Shown one piece after another: positions 54,701-64,000 of a stretch of DNA of 64,000 nucleotides. The position numbers were made by a program, and so were the translations under genes. The stretch's first letter is position 1, and every line of letters begins with the position of its first letter. Source of the DNA: Patiria miniata (taxonomy: Eukaryota > Echinodermata > Asteroidea > Valvatida > Asterinidae); NCBI RefSeq assembly GCF_015706575.1, contig NW_024037076.1, forward strand, positions 14,016,898 through 14,080,897. Reading direction: 5' to 3'. The notes under the pieces were generated by a model. That model was given only the letters and a program-made list of their open reading frames with translations. It was not told the origin of the DNA and ran no database searches.

Positions 54701-56007
54701 GATAACAGTAAAGAAGAACATGGAAATAAGAGATGAACTGATGAGATGAGATGCATGTGCCCACTTTATTTTTTGCTTGTTGGCATTGCAGCCAACTACA
54801 ATGGAAAATGTCATTGAGGCAGGGTTGAGAAATACTTCAATACTTCAAGTTGTTTCAATCTCCTGACCTCCCCCCCCCCCCCCAATCATAAACCATCCGG
54901 GCGTCAATCGGTGGGGAAGGGGGGGGGGGACAAGTCCCCCCCCCCACATTTTTTAAAGTGGGGGATATATAGTTTGTCCCCCACCCTGCCCCCCACTTAT
55001 TTCGTTCCCGAATCAAAATTGTAGCCTACTATAATGATTCTATAGCTCAGAATAGCTGATTCAATGACTCCAAACTCAAAAATGATGTTTAAAAGATGAA
55101 AAGATTTAAAAGATGACTAAAAAAAACCCCCAAATGGCTTCAGTGGTCGGGAATTGCCTCAGATTGCACCACAGAGCATCTAGAGTCCAACATTTTTCGG
55201 GGCCAGTAGGCGGGCCCTGAACCCCACGCCGTTGGGGCTTTGTGCTATGCACTTGCATTAGTGCTCATCAAGTTACGTCCCCCCCCCCTTCCACTTTTAA
55301 TTGAGAAGCGATTGACGCCATTCCCATCCCCCATTTCTTTTTGTCCACAGGTCTAGGCTATGGCCAGGTGTTTATCTCCTGTCTGGTAGGCACCTACTAC
55401 AACATCATCATCATGTACTGCGTCTACTTCATGTTTGCCTCCTTCACCACCGTCCTGCCCTGGGTGGGCTGCGGCCGGGAGTGGAACACGGCGTTCTGCA
55501 GCCAGCTGGTCGCCGACTGCCTGGGCGCCGGCGGGGTCGTGACCACGAACAACACCTGCGTTCAGCTGGGGAATTTGACCAGTGACGAGTTAGAGAGCCT
55601 GAACATCACGCGATATTCTAGCGACAGCTTTGATCTGTCAAATTATACAGACCCATTCTGGGAAGAGAGGAGATCCCCCAGTGAAGAATACTGGAAGTAA
55701 GTGGTAAAGTTGGAAGTGAAAAGTTTGTTTACCAAACGTGATTACCGCCTTTTGATGCCGACGATTGACAGCGTACGGGACGAATAACGACGAGAGCATT
55801 GACCAAGGCTAGACCAGGAATGGTTAGTGTTGAGGCCCACTCTTTACAACTATTGGGTTTTCTTCAACTCACAGGCGGGCCGTCTTGCAGGAGTCGGCCT
55901 CCATGAACGAGACAGGCGGCATCATCTGGCAGCTCATGCTCTGCCATTTCTTCACCTGGCTCGTCGTATTCGTCTGCATCCTCAAGGGCATCAAGACAAC
56001 GGGCAAG
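51603..56007 (+). CDS. SLC6-like: SLC6 sodium/chloride-dependent transporter, N-terminal part (partial)
   Basis: Four coding exons: 51603-51780, 54248-54378, 55351-55696 and 55875-56007, covering the cytoplasmic N-terminus to TM4 of the usual 12 TM segments. TM1 carries [16 protein letters not shown]; the Gly at the position where monoamine carriers have Asp points to an amino-acid, glycine or GABA substrate. TM2 has AFLIPY and FGQYSSLG. The large second extracellular loop has four N-glycosylation sequons and ends [11 protein letters not shown], as in glycine-type carriers. The family uses Na+ and Cl- gradients at the plasma membrane. Exon 2 lacks one G as written (see findings). Exons for TM5 onward were not found before 64000. 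Substrate is not determined. Confidence 0.92.
52920..53287 (+). mobile_element. MITE family E, full copy
   Basis: About 368 bp, ggcc-A(n)-gtctccggtttctggta and the complement taccagaaaccggagac-T(n)-ggcc. It contains 'gccgcgtcgccgcacc', the complement of which (gcggcgacgcgg) is in family F. So E and F are related. Confidence 0.9.
53288..53809 (+). mobile_element. MITE family A, copy A6
   Basis: Starts taaagggaatgtacaacatt directly after E, ends attgtatcttccctttaa. The central palindrome has two changed bases. It is of the A2/A3 subfamily. Confidence 0.9.
54248..54378 (+). CDS. SLC6-like: SLC6 coding exon 2: TM2, with a one-base deficit
   Basis: Starts after tcaccag in phase 1: (G)[19 protein letters not shown], then [12 protein letters not shown]. 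From the G run at 54339-54342 the family match ([13 protein letters not shown]) continues in another frame. As written, the first frame meets TGA at 54372. A fifth G would restore both the match and the phase-1 exon end required by exon 3. Confidence 0.88.
54368..54714 (+). repeat. tandem duplication that copies the exon 2 donor
   Basis: Unit 1 starts at 54368 with attcatgagaggtaat, which spans the exon 2 end and donor; unit 2 starts at 54542 with the same bases. The period is 174 bp, with few differences (for example ataacatctgccg versus agtaacatttgccg). Confidence 0.92.
54898..55322. mobile_element. inverted-repeat element next to exon 3
   Basis: Ends gggcgtcaatcg and cgattgacgcc are inverted, with inner G/C runs (54911-54945 and 55278-55287). 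About 425 bp, ending 28 bp before the exon 3 start. No coding capacity. Confidence 0.55.
55351..55696 (+). CDS. SLC6-like: SLC6 coding exon 3: TM3 and large extracellular loop
   Basis: After ttgtccacag, reads (G)[19 protein letters not shown] then [17 protein letters not shown], with [10 protein letters not shown] where the family has its disulfide-bonded loop. Sequons NNT, NLT, NIT and NYT lie in the loop. Ends phase 2 at tggaa|gtaagt. Confidence 0.96.
55875..56007 (+). CDS. SLC6-like: SLC6 coding exon 4: end of loop and TM4
   Basis: After caactcacag, completes [14 protein letters not shown] and [15 protein letters not shown], then [18 protein letters not shown], ending phase 0 at aag|gtgtgt. 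[10 protein letters not shown] is the conserved loop after TM4. NET adds a fifth sequon. Confidence 0.96.
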
Positions 56008-56293
56008 GTGTGTATAAATATGCTAAGCACGGAAGGTATTTGCTAAGCAAAAATGGGGCACCATCCAAAAAGCCATGCATTGTATATTGCTAATTGTGAC
56101 TGGTTCTCTGCTGACTTTTGCTTTGTATCACAATCCCCCCCCCCCCCCACCCCCCAACAAAAGCGTGGGCTGATTCTAGTAGCGAGAACTTGTCCGTAAT
56201 TACTACATATACATTATTCATAAGATGGAATTTCGCATCTGGGTGATGTATATCAAATTAGGGTTTTGCCCTTCACCGTCGTATAAACACTGT

Positions 56294-57594
56294 TTATCAT
56301 TTCAACACCATTCTACACAATAAACAATCAAATCATCCTGATTTTGGTATTTGTGCTTGCAGCAGCAACCGGGTACGACGACCCAATGTTTTAATTACAT
56401 CTTTCAATAATTCGAACCTTTAAAGACTTGATAGTATTTACAGAACTATCATCTATTATCTAGGCGTAAGAGCCTTTCATTATAGACACATTTAAGTGAT
56501 CAATTAATTATACAGAATTATACCTGAGACAACACTCTTTTTGCAATTGTTATGATTAATTCTAATTATTCGTACCCCATTTGATATTATGTTTAGTCTC
56601 ATCGCTGTGATGACTACCAGGTACGACAGTGTTTTAATAACGGTCATTCAATAATTTGAACCTTAAAGACGTCTTGATGAAGACAATATTTACAGAACTA
56701 GGGTCTATCATTTAGGCGTAAGAGCCTTTCATTTATCATATTTGCGTAATCAATACTAGAATTAACCTTGAGACTTCCCTCCTCTTTACAATTGTCATGG
56801 TTATTTCTGAATAATCGTTCCACATTTGATATTATATTAAGGCAAGCTTTTCAGAATTATCTCTTTTGGTTTTGTACAATACCAGATATCTTCCGCTGAG
56901 GATAAATCACACATACTATGGTGCATGTCTATTCAGACTTGTTTGCGTTCTGAACGCATTAGATCGCTAGAACAATTCTAGCATCTCATCTAGTAGATCT
57001 GATCTTTATGAATCTTACTGCCAACCTGTAAATCTCGTTTTATACCTCCGTCAGAAACTACTCCGACCATACCTTGATTGCCACTTGTGGATTTCATTTG
57101 AACCTTTAAGTTTCACAGAACTTTCCTTTAGGCTTCAGAGCCTTTAGCTAAACTTAATTGAATAATCGCAAGATACCACTCATCTATTACATTATGGCTG
57201 TTTCTGGAATTGTACCCCATCTAACATTGCTGTGTTGACTGCCAGATACGAAAAACCAAAACCATATTTGGAAAAATGGAAACGTACACCTGAACTATGC
57301 AAGACAACTCCTTCAGGCAAGGGTAGCAATGTTCGTCTCTTATAAATACTGTTTGAGACATTGAACAACTATGAAATTACAACCAGACTTAACAACTGTG
57401 TTAAAAATTGTGTGTTGTCGTTGCTGCTCGCAAGCGTGAAGTGATCTACCTTCAATCCAACCACGCACACATTCCTGTGCCACTCCCTATTCAAATTACG
57501 CGCCCTTAACCACTCTACCGTGTCTCATTTACATATCAATGATAAAGCAGATTTATTCTAATTCGTCCCGGTACTCAACCGAATAAATCAATAT
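56294..57594 (+). mobile_element. Helentron-like unit 1 (non-autonomous)
   Basis: 1301 bp from ttatcatttcaacacc to ataaatcaatat. The first 79 bp equal 57595-57673 and the last 192 bp equal 60641-60832. An aatgataa copy, the complement of the left tip, lies 48 bp from the right end, an asymmetric inverted repeat as described for Helentrons. The inside holds about three degenerate 250-bp repeats (landmark taggcgtaagagcctttcat at 56461 and 56712). No Rep or helicase frame is seen. Confidence 0.55.
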
Positions 57595-60500
57595 TTATCA
57601 TTTCAACACCATTCTACACAATAAACAATCAAATCATCCTGATTTTGGTATTTGTGCTTGCAGCAGCAACCGGTATGAACTATAAAGAACGGGTCTGTAA
57701 TGCTGAATCCCCAAAAGGATTTAGATATTTAACATCATATTGCAATCACTCTCTTGGATATATTAAAGTATCCTTCTCTGTCTCTGATATGGCGTCCATG
57801 ACGCTTGAACAGCCTGTTGGATATCTGCTTTGATAGCCACTAAGACTCCAACAGCAGCATGGGGCTGCTCTGTGAAAACTCTAACCTTCCCTCTCAAACT
57901 CTCGAGTACTTCATCGGTTTATACCTCTATGAAATCACTTTATACTCTTCTTTAACATTTGTTTAAGTTTATGAACACAAAAAGGTCTTTATCTGAAGGA
58001 AAGACTTTGACTCACTTGACATACAATTCCAACATTGTAACTGTACATGTTGATAATAATTACCTCGCAATAATAACTGAATTCACATGGCCGAGTGCAT
58101 GAGATAACACGTAAATACTTCAATTAAAGTGCGGCTAACTCACTGAGCCGATAAGACCCGGTATATATGAAATAAGGGCCTTGACCAGGATTCTTATATG
58201 AAATAAGATGTGTACTGAACGGTCTTTACCCTATTTTGGCACTGTCTCAGAAAGAATATCTGGTGTAATTGGATCTTTCTTTGGCTTAACCAGTGTTCTT
58301 GTCAGACCTTTAGCGCGGTGTATGACACCAGAGGGTCTTTGGTTGTATCATGGTCCCCAACTAGCCATGAGATGAACCCATGACATGACAGCTAAAGAGT
58401 TTGTGACTGTAGGTGCATGGTGATGTTGCAGAGTTCCAATATGGATCAGGTATAAGGCTACCATGTAAGGATCTGCGGGTAGGTATGATATTCCGTGCAA
58501 CTCTGCCCATTGTCGCCATCTCGTGAAGGATGATCTGTACTCGAGACTGTTGATGGGGCTTGTGACTCGAGTAGCATGGAAAGCAGTTGACTGGCGAGAC
58601 TATATCCAGCTCTTGACTTTTGGCTGATTGAGGACTCCGCTGCCTCCAATTATCGCTGTTGAAGATGAGCTTCCAAAAAGGAAAATAATAAACATTGTTA
58701 CTTTAACGAGATTAAAATCATGCGTCAACTTACTAAACACTTTCTTTATTAAGTGCATTTAATTAAAAGCGCATTTCCCACTGCTTATTGCTACAACTAT
58801 ACTCTGAATACAAAAGAACAGCTTATTTGCCAAATCTGAATCATCATCCGCTGGGGATATCAATTGTAACGTTTACAATACCAAACATCCGCTGAGGATG
58901 TCACCATATTTTGGTGTAAGTCTGCTGAGACTGTCTTGTTTGCGTTCTGAACGCATCTCGTTATATACTTCTGTCAGAAACGACTCTGACCCTAACTTTT
59001 TTGCCACGTAAACCACTAAACTTTAGTATGGTGATACTCGTGGCTTTCATATTAAACCAATGGGGTTATCTTGGCCAAGATTAGGCCAAATAATAAACTA
59101 GGCTGACCATGCATGTTTCCATAGAAGGGTTAACTTAAGGCCAATTTCACTGCCTTCGATTCTCTCCGAGTCGAGCTTCGAGTCTTCTCGCTATCTGACC
59201 GATGCCCAAATATTCTATTGAATCCCTTTTGTACTACCAGTGCGTCCAGCGTCGGTGGAACAGTTTTGAAACTAGAGGAAATTTTTCTCCGAACAAGACT
59301 AGTGAACTTTGATGAGAAACAGATGTAAATACATCAGTGAAACGGGATTCTAAATACCTTTGGACTTTATACGAATCTCAAGTCAAGCCTACTAGAACTA
59401 AATCTTCTCTCTGGTTTTGAAGGAACTGGCAAACTCAATCATCGTCTAAAAGACATCTTGTATTTCTACACTTCTCCGCCTTCGCACTAGACAAAACCAC
59501 TTTGCTAATCCAAATACATTCTCCGCTTAAGTTAAGCATGTGCTCTCTGACTTTCTGAAAGCAATTGTTATAAAATGGAATAAGCTGGCAAATCTCTAAA
59601 CCATCGTTAAGCAAGTCATCTGTACATGACATGTATGCATCATTCTGCATTTCTCACCTTCTGAACCAACTTCTTCACCACTTCAACCCCGTTTTGAGCA
59701 TTTTAGAACCAACCACTTTTGGTTTGAGCACTGTGCTCTCTATTCTATGGCTTTCTGAAGGAAACTGGAGTGTCCCAAACTGTCTTCTAAGACAACTCTC
59801 CTTGTTCTTGCAATTGCCCCTTTTCCAGCGATCGTACTATTTTGGTACAATTTAAAGACACATATGATGGTAGGAATTGGAACAAATTGGAAAAAAAAAT
59901 TTCTGTGAAACCCAGGAAAACCCGATTGGTCAATCGCTCACAAGGTGATATTTAAGATTTTCAGATCAAACTTCAACGTGAATCAATACGTTGTCAAGGA
60001 ACAAAGAAATATGGGCGTATCACCAAATTTGACTGATTGATGCCAGGGCTATCTACTCCTTTTTCGGACGACATTCACCTGTTGTCACTGAATTGAAACT
60101 TACAAAGGATTAATGATAAACGGCTTTATTATGGGTTTCCAACAAATTGTATATGGCAGAACATCGATTCAATCTAGGGCCTATATTTCGTCTCAACAAG
60201 TAGAGTGTGGGTTTTCTGAAATTGACCATTTTCTGAGACTGGTTACATCTTATAACAAAGAACTAGTGTAAAAGTCCCCACAATTCACGATGGGAAAGTA
60301 ATTCTCCAGAACACTCTTCGTTCGGAACCAGAAATCTCTCCGTTCTCAAAAAAATCATCTGTGAATTTCAACATCTGCAACTACATTTTTGCAAATTAAA
60401 AAGACTGTAATTTAACTTAGCTTCGTAAACTGGCTTTCTGCTTTCTGCTTTCCGATCTTCGGTCCATCTGCTATTAACAACTGTCTTGTCTTGATTGATA

Positions 60501-60832
60501 CCGATGTAGGGGCGAGCTCTGTTGTCAGTAGCCTTGAATGTAATGTAGCTTCTTAAAATGAGATGTCGAATTGACTTTAGGAGAGCAAAACTGCCAACTC
60601 TCCCATTTGCTGATATAACGCAATGGAAGTACAGCGCCACAAAAATTGTGTGTTGTCGTTGCTGCTCGCAAGCGTGAAGTGATCTACCTTCAATCCAACC
60701 ACGCACACATTCCTGTGCCACTCCCTATTCAAATTACGCGCCCTTAACCACTCTACCGTGTCTCATTTACATATCAATGATAAAGCAGATTTATTCTAAT
60801 TCGTCCCGGTACTCAACCGAATAAATCAATAT
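57595..60832 (+). mobile_element. Helentron-like unit 2 (non-autonomous)
   Basis: 3238 bp joined head to tail with unit 1, with the same 79-bp left and 192-bp right ends. The inside is mostly different but shares tgtttgcgttctgaacgcat and atccgctgaggat-type motifs with unit 1. No coding frame above 120 codons and no Rep/helicase motif seen. The inserted pair sits between T and A of element S2 with no clear target duplication. Confidence 0.55.
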
Positions 60833-61797
60833 ATACTCAGTGTGTTACCTCCTGAGTGAAAGTTGGAAAAAATCACTTGGTTGGGACTCGAACCCACGAC
60901 CTCCTGCTTTCTAGTGCAGATGTCTTACCACTCGACCACCGTGGAGGTAACACGCCTTTCACTTTCAACTTTCACTCGGGAGGTAACACACTGAGTATAC
61001 AGTGTTTGTACGTCGGTGAAGGGCAAAACCTAATTTGATTTATATACATTGTTCCCTTGATGGTGCTAGCCATTCAGTAGGATTTATTTCCCACACTACC
61101 TTGGAGTGGGGAGGCAGGTGCGCGCTCTACGTGTAAGTACTCGATCACTAGTAAAATCAGCCCACAATTCTGTTGGGGGGGGGGGAGAGGGGGGGGGGGG
61201 AATTCTACTGATATCATTTTACCTAGCTGCAGAGCATTACTACATATGCAGAGTAGCACCATTGTAGGAAGGTGGGTTTGAGCATATTATGTGAGAGTGT
61301 ACAAAGTGGAAGGCGGGCCGCAAGTGTGAGCCTTAAAAGTTAACAAGAGCAGAAGAGTTTGTTAGAATTTTACACCCCTATTAATAACTTGATAATTCAT
61401 GAAAGTTTGATTGCAGTGTGAAGAAAGTTTAGAAATTATTAGAATTCATCAGTAATTTTTTCAGATTCCAAGTACTTTTGGATCATAGACATAGAAATTA
61501 TTGGACATCGAAATTATTGAATACTCATAATTATAAGTTTCTAGTGAAATAAGGAAATATAAATTCCATTAAGTGAAAGTGGAGCAAAGCTAGGTCACCA
61601 GTAATAACCTTTTGAGTGCAGTAGGTTCCAGGGCACCTGTTTTGGTCATTACATAGTACATTGGCAGGGCCATACTGCCAGGGTCAATCCAGCAGGAACA
61701 GGTTGTCTTGACAACTGCATGTCTTGCCTTAGCCCGTGGGATTTGTAGAAAATGTAAGTTAACTTTCCCACTATATTATACAAATATTGGATGCTTC

Positions 61798-61920
61798 GAG
61801 TGGTGTAGTAAAACTAGCCTCCCGAGGTGATCCCTGGACATTCTATTTTCCCGAGGCGAAGCCGAGGGAAAATAGAATAGTCCATGGATCACCGAGGGAA
61901 GCTAGTTTTACTTCACCACG
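61798..61920. repeat. near-perfect hairpin
   Basis: Arms of about 60 bp (agtaaaactagcctcccgag ... attctattttcccgagg and complement) with a 3-nt loop region aag around 61859. Possibly a MITE or the remnant of one. Confidence 0.9.
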
Positions 61921-61936
61921 AGATAAAACATTCAAT

Positions 61937-62348
61937 ATTTGTTTTATAACACTTCACCCACAGATTCTGCTTGGTTATAATATTGAAATTATTTAAATCT
62001 GAACAGTTGAAATATTCTTCAATTTCAATACGAAACTGGAGGAAAATGTATTTCTCTCTTCCAAACTACCCCTTCGCGAAATTTTTGAACCCAACTCTGC
62101 GGCGTGCTCTCTTTGGAACAAAACGCGCTGCGTGCAACGCGCAACGCGCACACCAGCATGCATTTGCACACAAATACCGCGCCGTGGAAATAGTGCTTTG
62201 GTTGCTAATGGTATAGTACTTTGGTTGCTACGGGTATAGTACTTTTGGCCATGCACAGAAAGATAGCAAAATTAGAAAGTAACATGTGACTTGCTCTCGG
62301 CCAATCAAGACAAAGAATCTGTGGGTGAGGTGTTATAATGTGTTTTAA
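61937..62348. mobile_element. inverted-repeat element
   Basis: Ends ataacacttcacccacagat and complement atctgtgggtgaggtgttat are inverted over about 35 bp, 365 bp apart. The middle has gcgcaacgcgcacacc. No recognisable protein. Confidence 0.7.
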
Positions 62349-64000
62349 TATAATAATATGGCCATATGACTCAAAGTACTGTTACTTATTTTGGTGATCT
62401 GGTTTATTATTTTTAATTGTTTTATGTTTCATTAATCCTAACGGTCCTGAATCCTCCAATTTCAATATGATTTTGCACACCCCCTAGGGAGTTAAAGTTA
62501 ATATCACTTCCATGTTCAATGGCAAAGTTGACAGTAAGATTCGCAGTCGTTAATTCTCTCTTGTCTTTGCCCATTATAGATGTAATGGGCACAAGGTAAA
62601 ATCCTTCAAAATATCTCTCGTGTACCACTAACTCAGTTCGTCAATATATGTTGGAGAACAATATAGGGTCCCATTCTAATTGCGAAATAATTAGCCATTT
62701 GATCCTGATGTGGTTGACCAGGGACAAACTTTGTGATCAAGACCTCACCCCAAGACATGGGGGAGGGGGTGGACTAGCTAGCATAGTTAGGCCTATAAGC
62801 TTATAAAACAGAAAAATATGCAATTACACAATGTAAGTGGCCCATGTGGTAGAAAATCAACCCAGGATCTGGGAATGCCCCATTTTCATCCACAAATTGA
62901 CTTTAATCGGTAAAATTGAGCTTTTGAAGATCTCAACTAAAAGTCAAATGAGCATAATGTGTATTTTTACATGTACTGAAGCGCATAATATAATTCTTGA
63001 ACTTAAAAAAGGCGGTGCTTTTAGTAGTGATTGTTTGTTGTGTTTTTTGTTTTTTTTCTATTCAAAGACAAATTACATAAAAGCAGCTCTTGCAACTCAG
63101 TTTGCATTTTCCCAGATGGAACTTTTGAAATTACAAGCACCACACACTATGCAGCTATGCTGCACCATGCCACCAGCCTGCACACATCATGCCCATCCAG
63201 TGTATCAGCATTGTAGCTTTGCGGTTTGGCGGCTTGGACCTGCACCTCCCCACTAGGACTGACCCAGATATGCAAATATGGCCTTGCCTCTCGTTTCTCA
63301 GTGGGCACTGTGGTTTTACACTGAAAATTCTGGCAGCTCATCAGGGTTTTGTATATGAACTCCAAATGACCAAAAGCATCCAGGCCGTCCCCTTAATGTG
63401 AGTCTGCTTGGAGAATTAAAGGCCGACAGGGTTTCGGACAGATTCTGACATGCCTGAAGTAAAGCCTTGTCGTGATCAGCAGATTTCGGGTGTTTGCGGG
63501 CTGACAGAGGAGCTATCAATGGAGAGATCCGACATCTTGCGGTTCTGGGGGCCAAGGGCTGGGGGCCGAGCAGAGTTGAATCGCTATCCGGGTGGATGGG
63601 GCCATACCCGGATCGCTGGGGGTCTGGGCCATGGATATGACCGATGGAGGTTTGGCGGACGCAGTCGAGTGACCGCTGGTCTCCTCTTGGGCGGTTCCCA
63701 TGGTAAGCCTTCGAGGTGTTACTAGGCTTAGTGTCACTGAGGATTTCTTCTTTGATTGTCCGGATAGCAGTGGGGGCCCAATGGATGACATGACTGAAAA
63801 CCGGGTGAGAACGGCCTGTAAGATAATGGTAAAATCAAAGGGCACCGGTACAATAGTGTGATGGCCAAAACAATAGTTTTGCTTCTGATACAACCGTGGA
63901 GCAGCCAATAAACGAAGCGGGGGAGAGCGACCATAGGCCTGTCTAATGGAGGAAGTATCACTCTTATAGTCATTAGCAGAGCAGAGTAACTCGCACAAAA
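62349..64000. other. unrecognised sequence at the right edge
   Basis: From about 63100 the GC content rises. Minus-strand frames of 160 (63516-63998) and 79 codons (63316-63555) and a plus-strand frame of 91 codons (63450-63725) overlap. None has a domain I recognise. They could be part of a repeat or an unknown exon; I cannot decide. Confidence 0.3.

Larger units (their letters stand above)
56235..61040 (+). mobile_element. tRNA-like foldback element S2, interrupted
   Basis: Left part 56235-56293 has gggttttgcccttcaccg and ends ataaacactgt. The rest resumes at 60833 with atactcagtgtgttacctcc, continues to a tRNA-Ser-like block (minus strand; ggttcgagtccc box B, ctagaaa loop) at 60883-60941, and ends with the inverted complement to ggtgaagggcaaaacc near 61028. 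Without the insert it is about 270 bp. Copy S1 at 34221 shows the uninterrupted site. Confidence 0.8.
56008..64000 (+). other. downstream intron of the SLC6 gene; no further exon found
   Basis: I searched by eye for the TM5 segment (VVYFTATFPY-like) and later conserved blocks and did not find them. Contents: poly-C at 56138, the S2 element with two inserted units (56235-61040), a G-run near 61175-61200, a perfect hairpin (61798-61920), an inverted-repeat element (61937-62348) and unrecognised sequence to 64000. Confidence 0.6.

Noticed and set aside
57645-57833. Possible next SLC6 exon after a ttgcagcag acceptor-like site
   Set aside because: The peptide does not resemble TM5 of the family, and the acceptor-like site is part of the 79-bp transposon end that occurs twice.

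Overview
The window is eukaryotic and very probably from a marine invertebrate. Genes are split by GT-AG introns, intergenic and intronic DNA is AT-rich and dense in short inverted-repeat elements, tRNA-derived repeats are present, and no prokaryotic operons are seen. The style of repeats (a gcccc-ended element carrying a GGGT minisatellite, tRNA-headed repeats with an (ATT)n tail, many copies of tacatgta) reminds me of deuterostomes such as echinoderms, hemichordates or amphioxus. That placement is an impression from memory; no species is claimed.

Left half. From 1 to about 17.7 kb I find no protein-coding exon that I can support, only one plausible non-coding exon (3392-3542) and many repeats. 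From 17782 to 37755 on the + strand lies one gene whose eight coding exons join in a single reading frame of 832 codons: two exons of a SAM domain, a Ser-rich exon, a 28-nt microexon, a 1335-nt exon with an SH2 domain, and three exons of a Cdc25/RasGEF-like domain. From the SH2 exon on it is clearly an orthologue of the vertebrate NSP family (BCAR3/SH2D3C), adaptors that bind p130Cas-type proteins. The N-terminal SAM domain is absent from the vertebrate members I know and is the most notable protein finding. Its 3' UTR probably runs to about 39.7 kb.

Middle. From 39.8 to 51.5 kb there is no recognisable coding exon. This is a repeat graveyard: the leader of an old LTR retroelement with a tRNA-Leu primer site, two inverted copies of a dimeric repeat (D) around a four-unit array (J), a hAT-type MITE with a perfect 8-bp target duplication, a long-TIR element with a 4-bp duplication, and foldbacks. 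A CpG-richer patch near 48.2-48.5 kb could be the promoter or first exon of the next gene.

Right half. From 51603 on the + strand begins an SLC6 sodium/chloride-coupled neurotransmitter or amino-acid transporter. Four coding exons (TM1 to TM4) are visible; the rest lies beyond the window or in an intron longer than 8 kb. As written, exon 2 lacks one G in a G run and cannot be read through. The intron after exon 4 carries a striking structure: a tRNA-like foldback element interrupted by two head-to-tail units that share identical 79-bp left and 192-bp right ends. I read these as non-autonomous rolling-circle (Helentron-like) elements.

Across the window one MITE family (A, six copies) keeps a 28-bp central palindrome while the rest of each copy has drifted.
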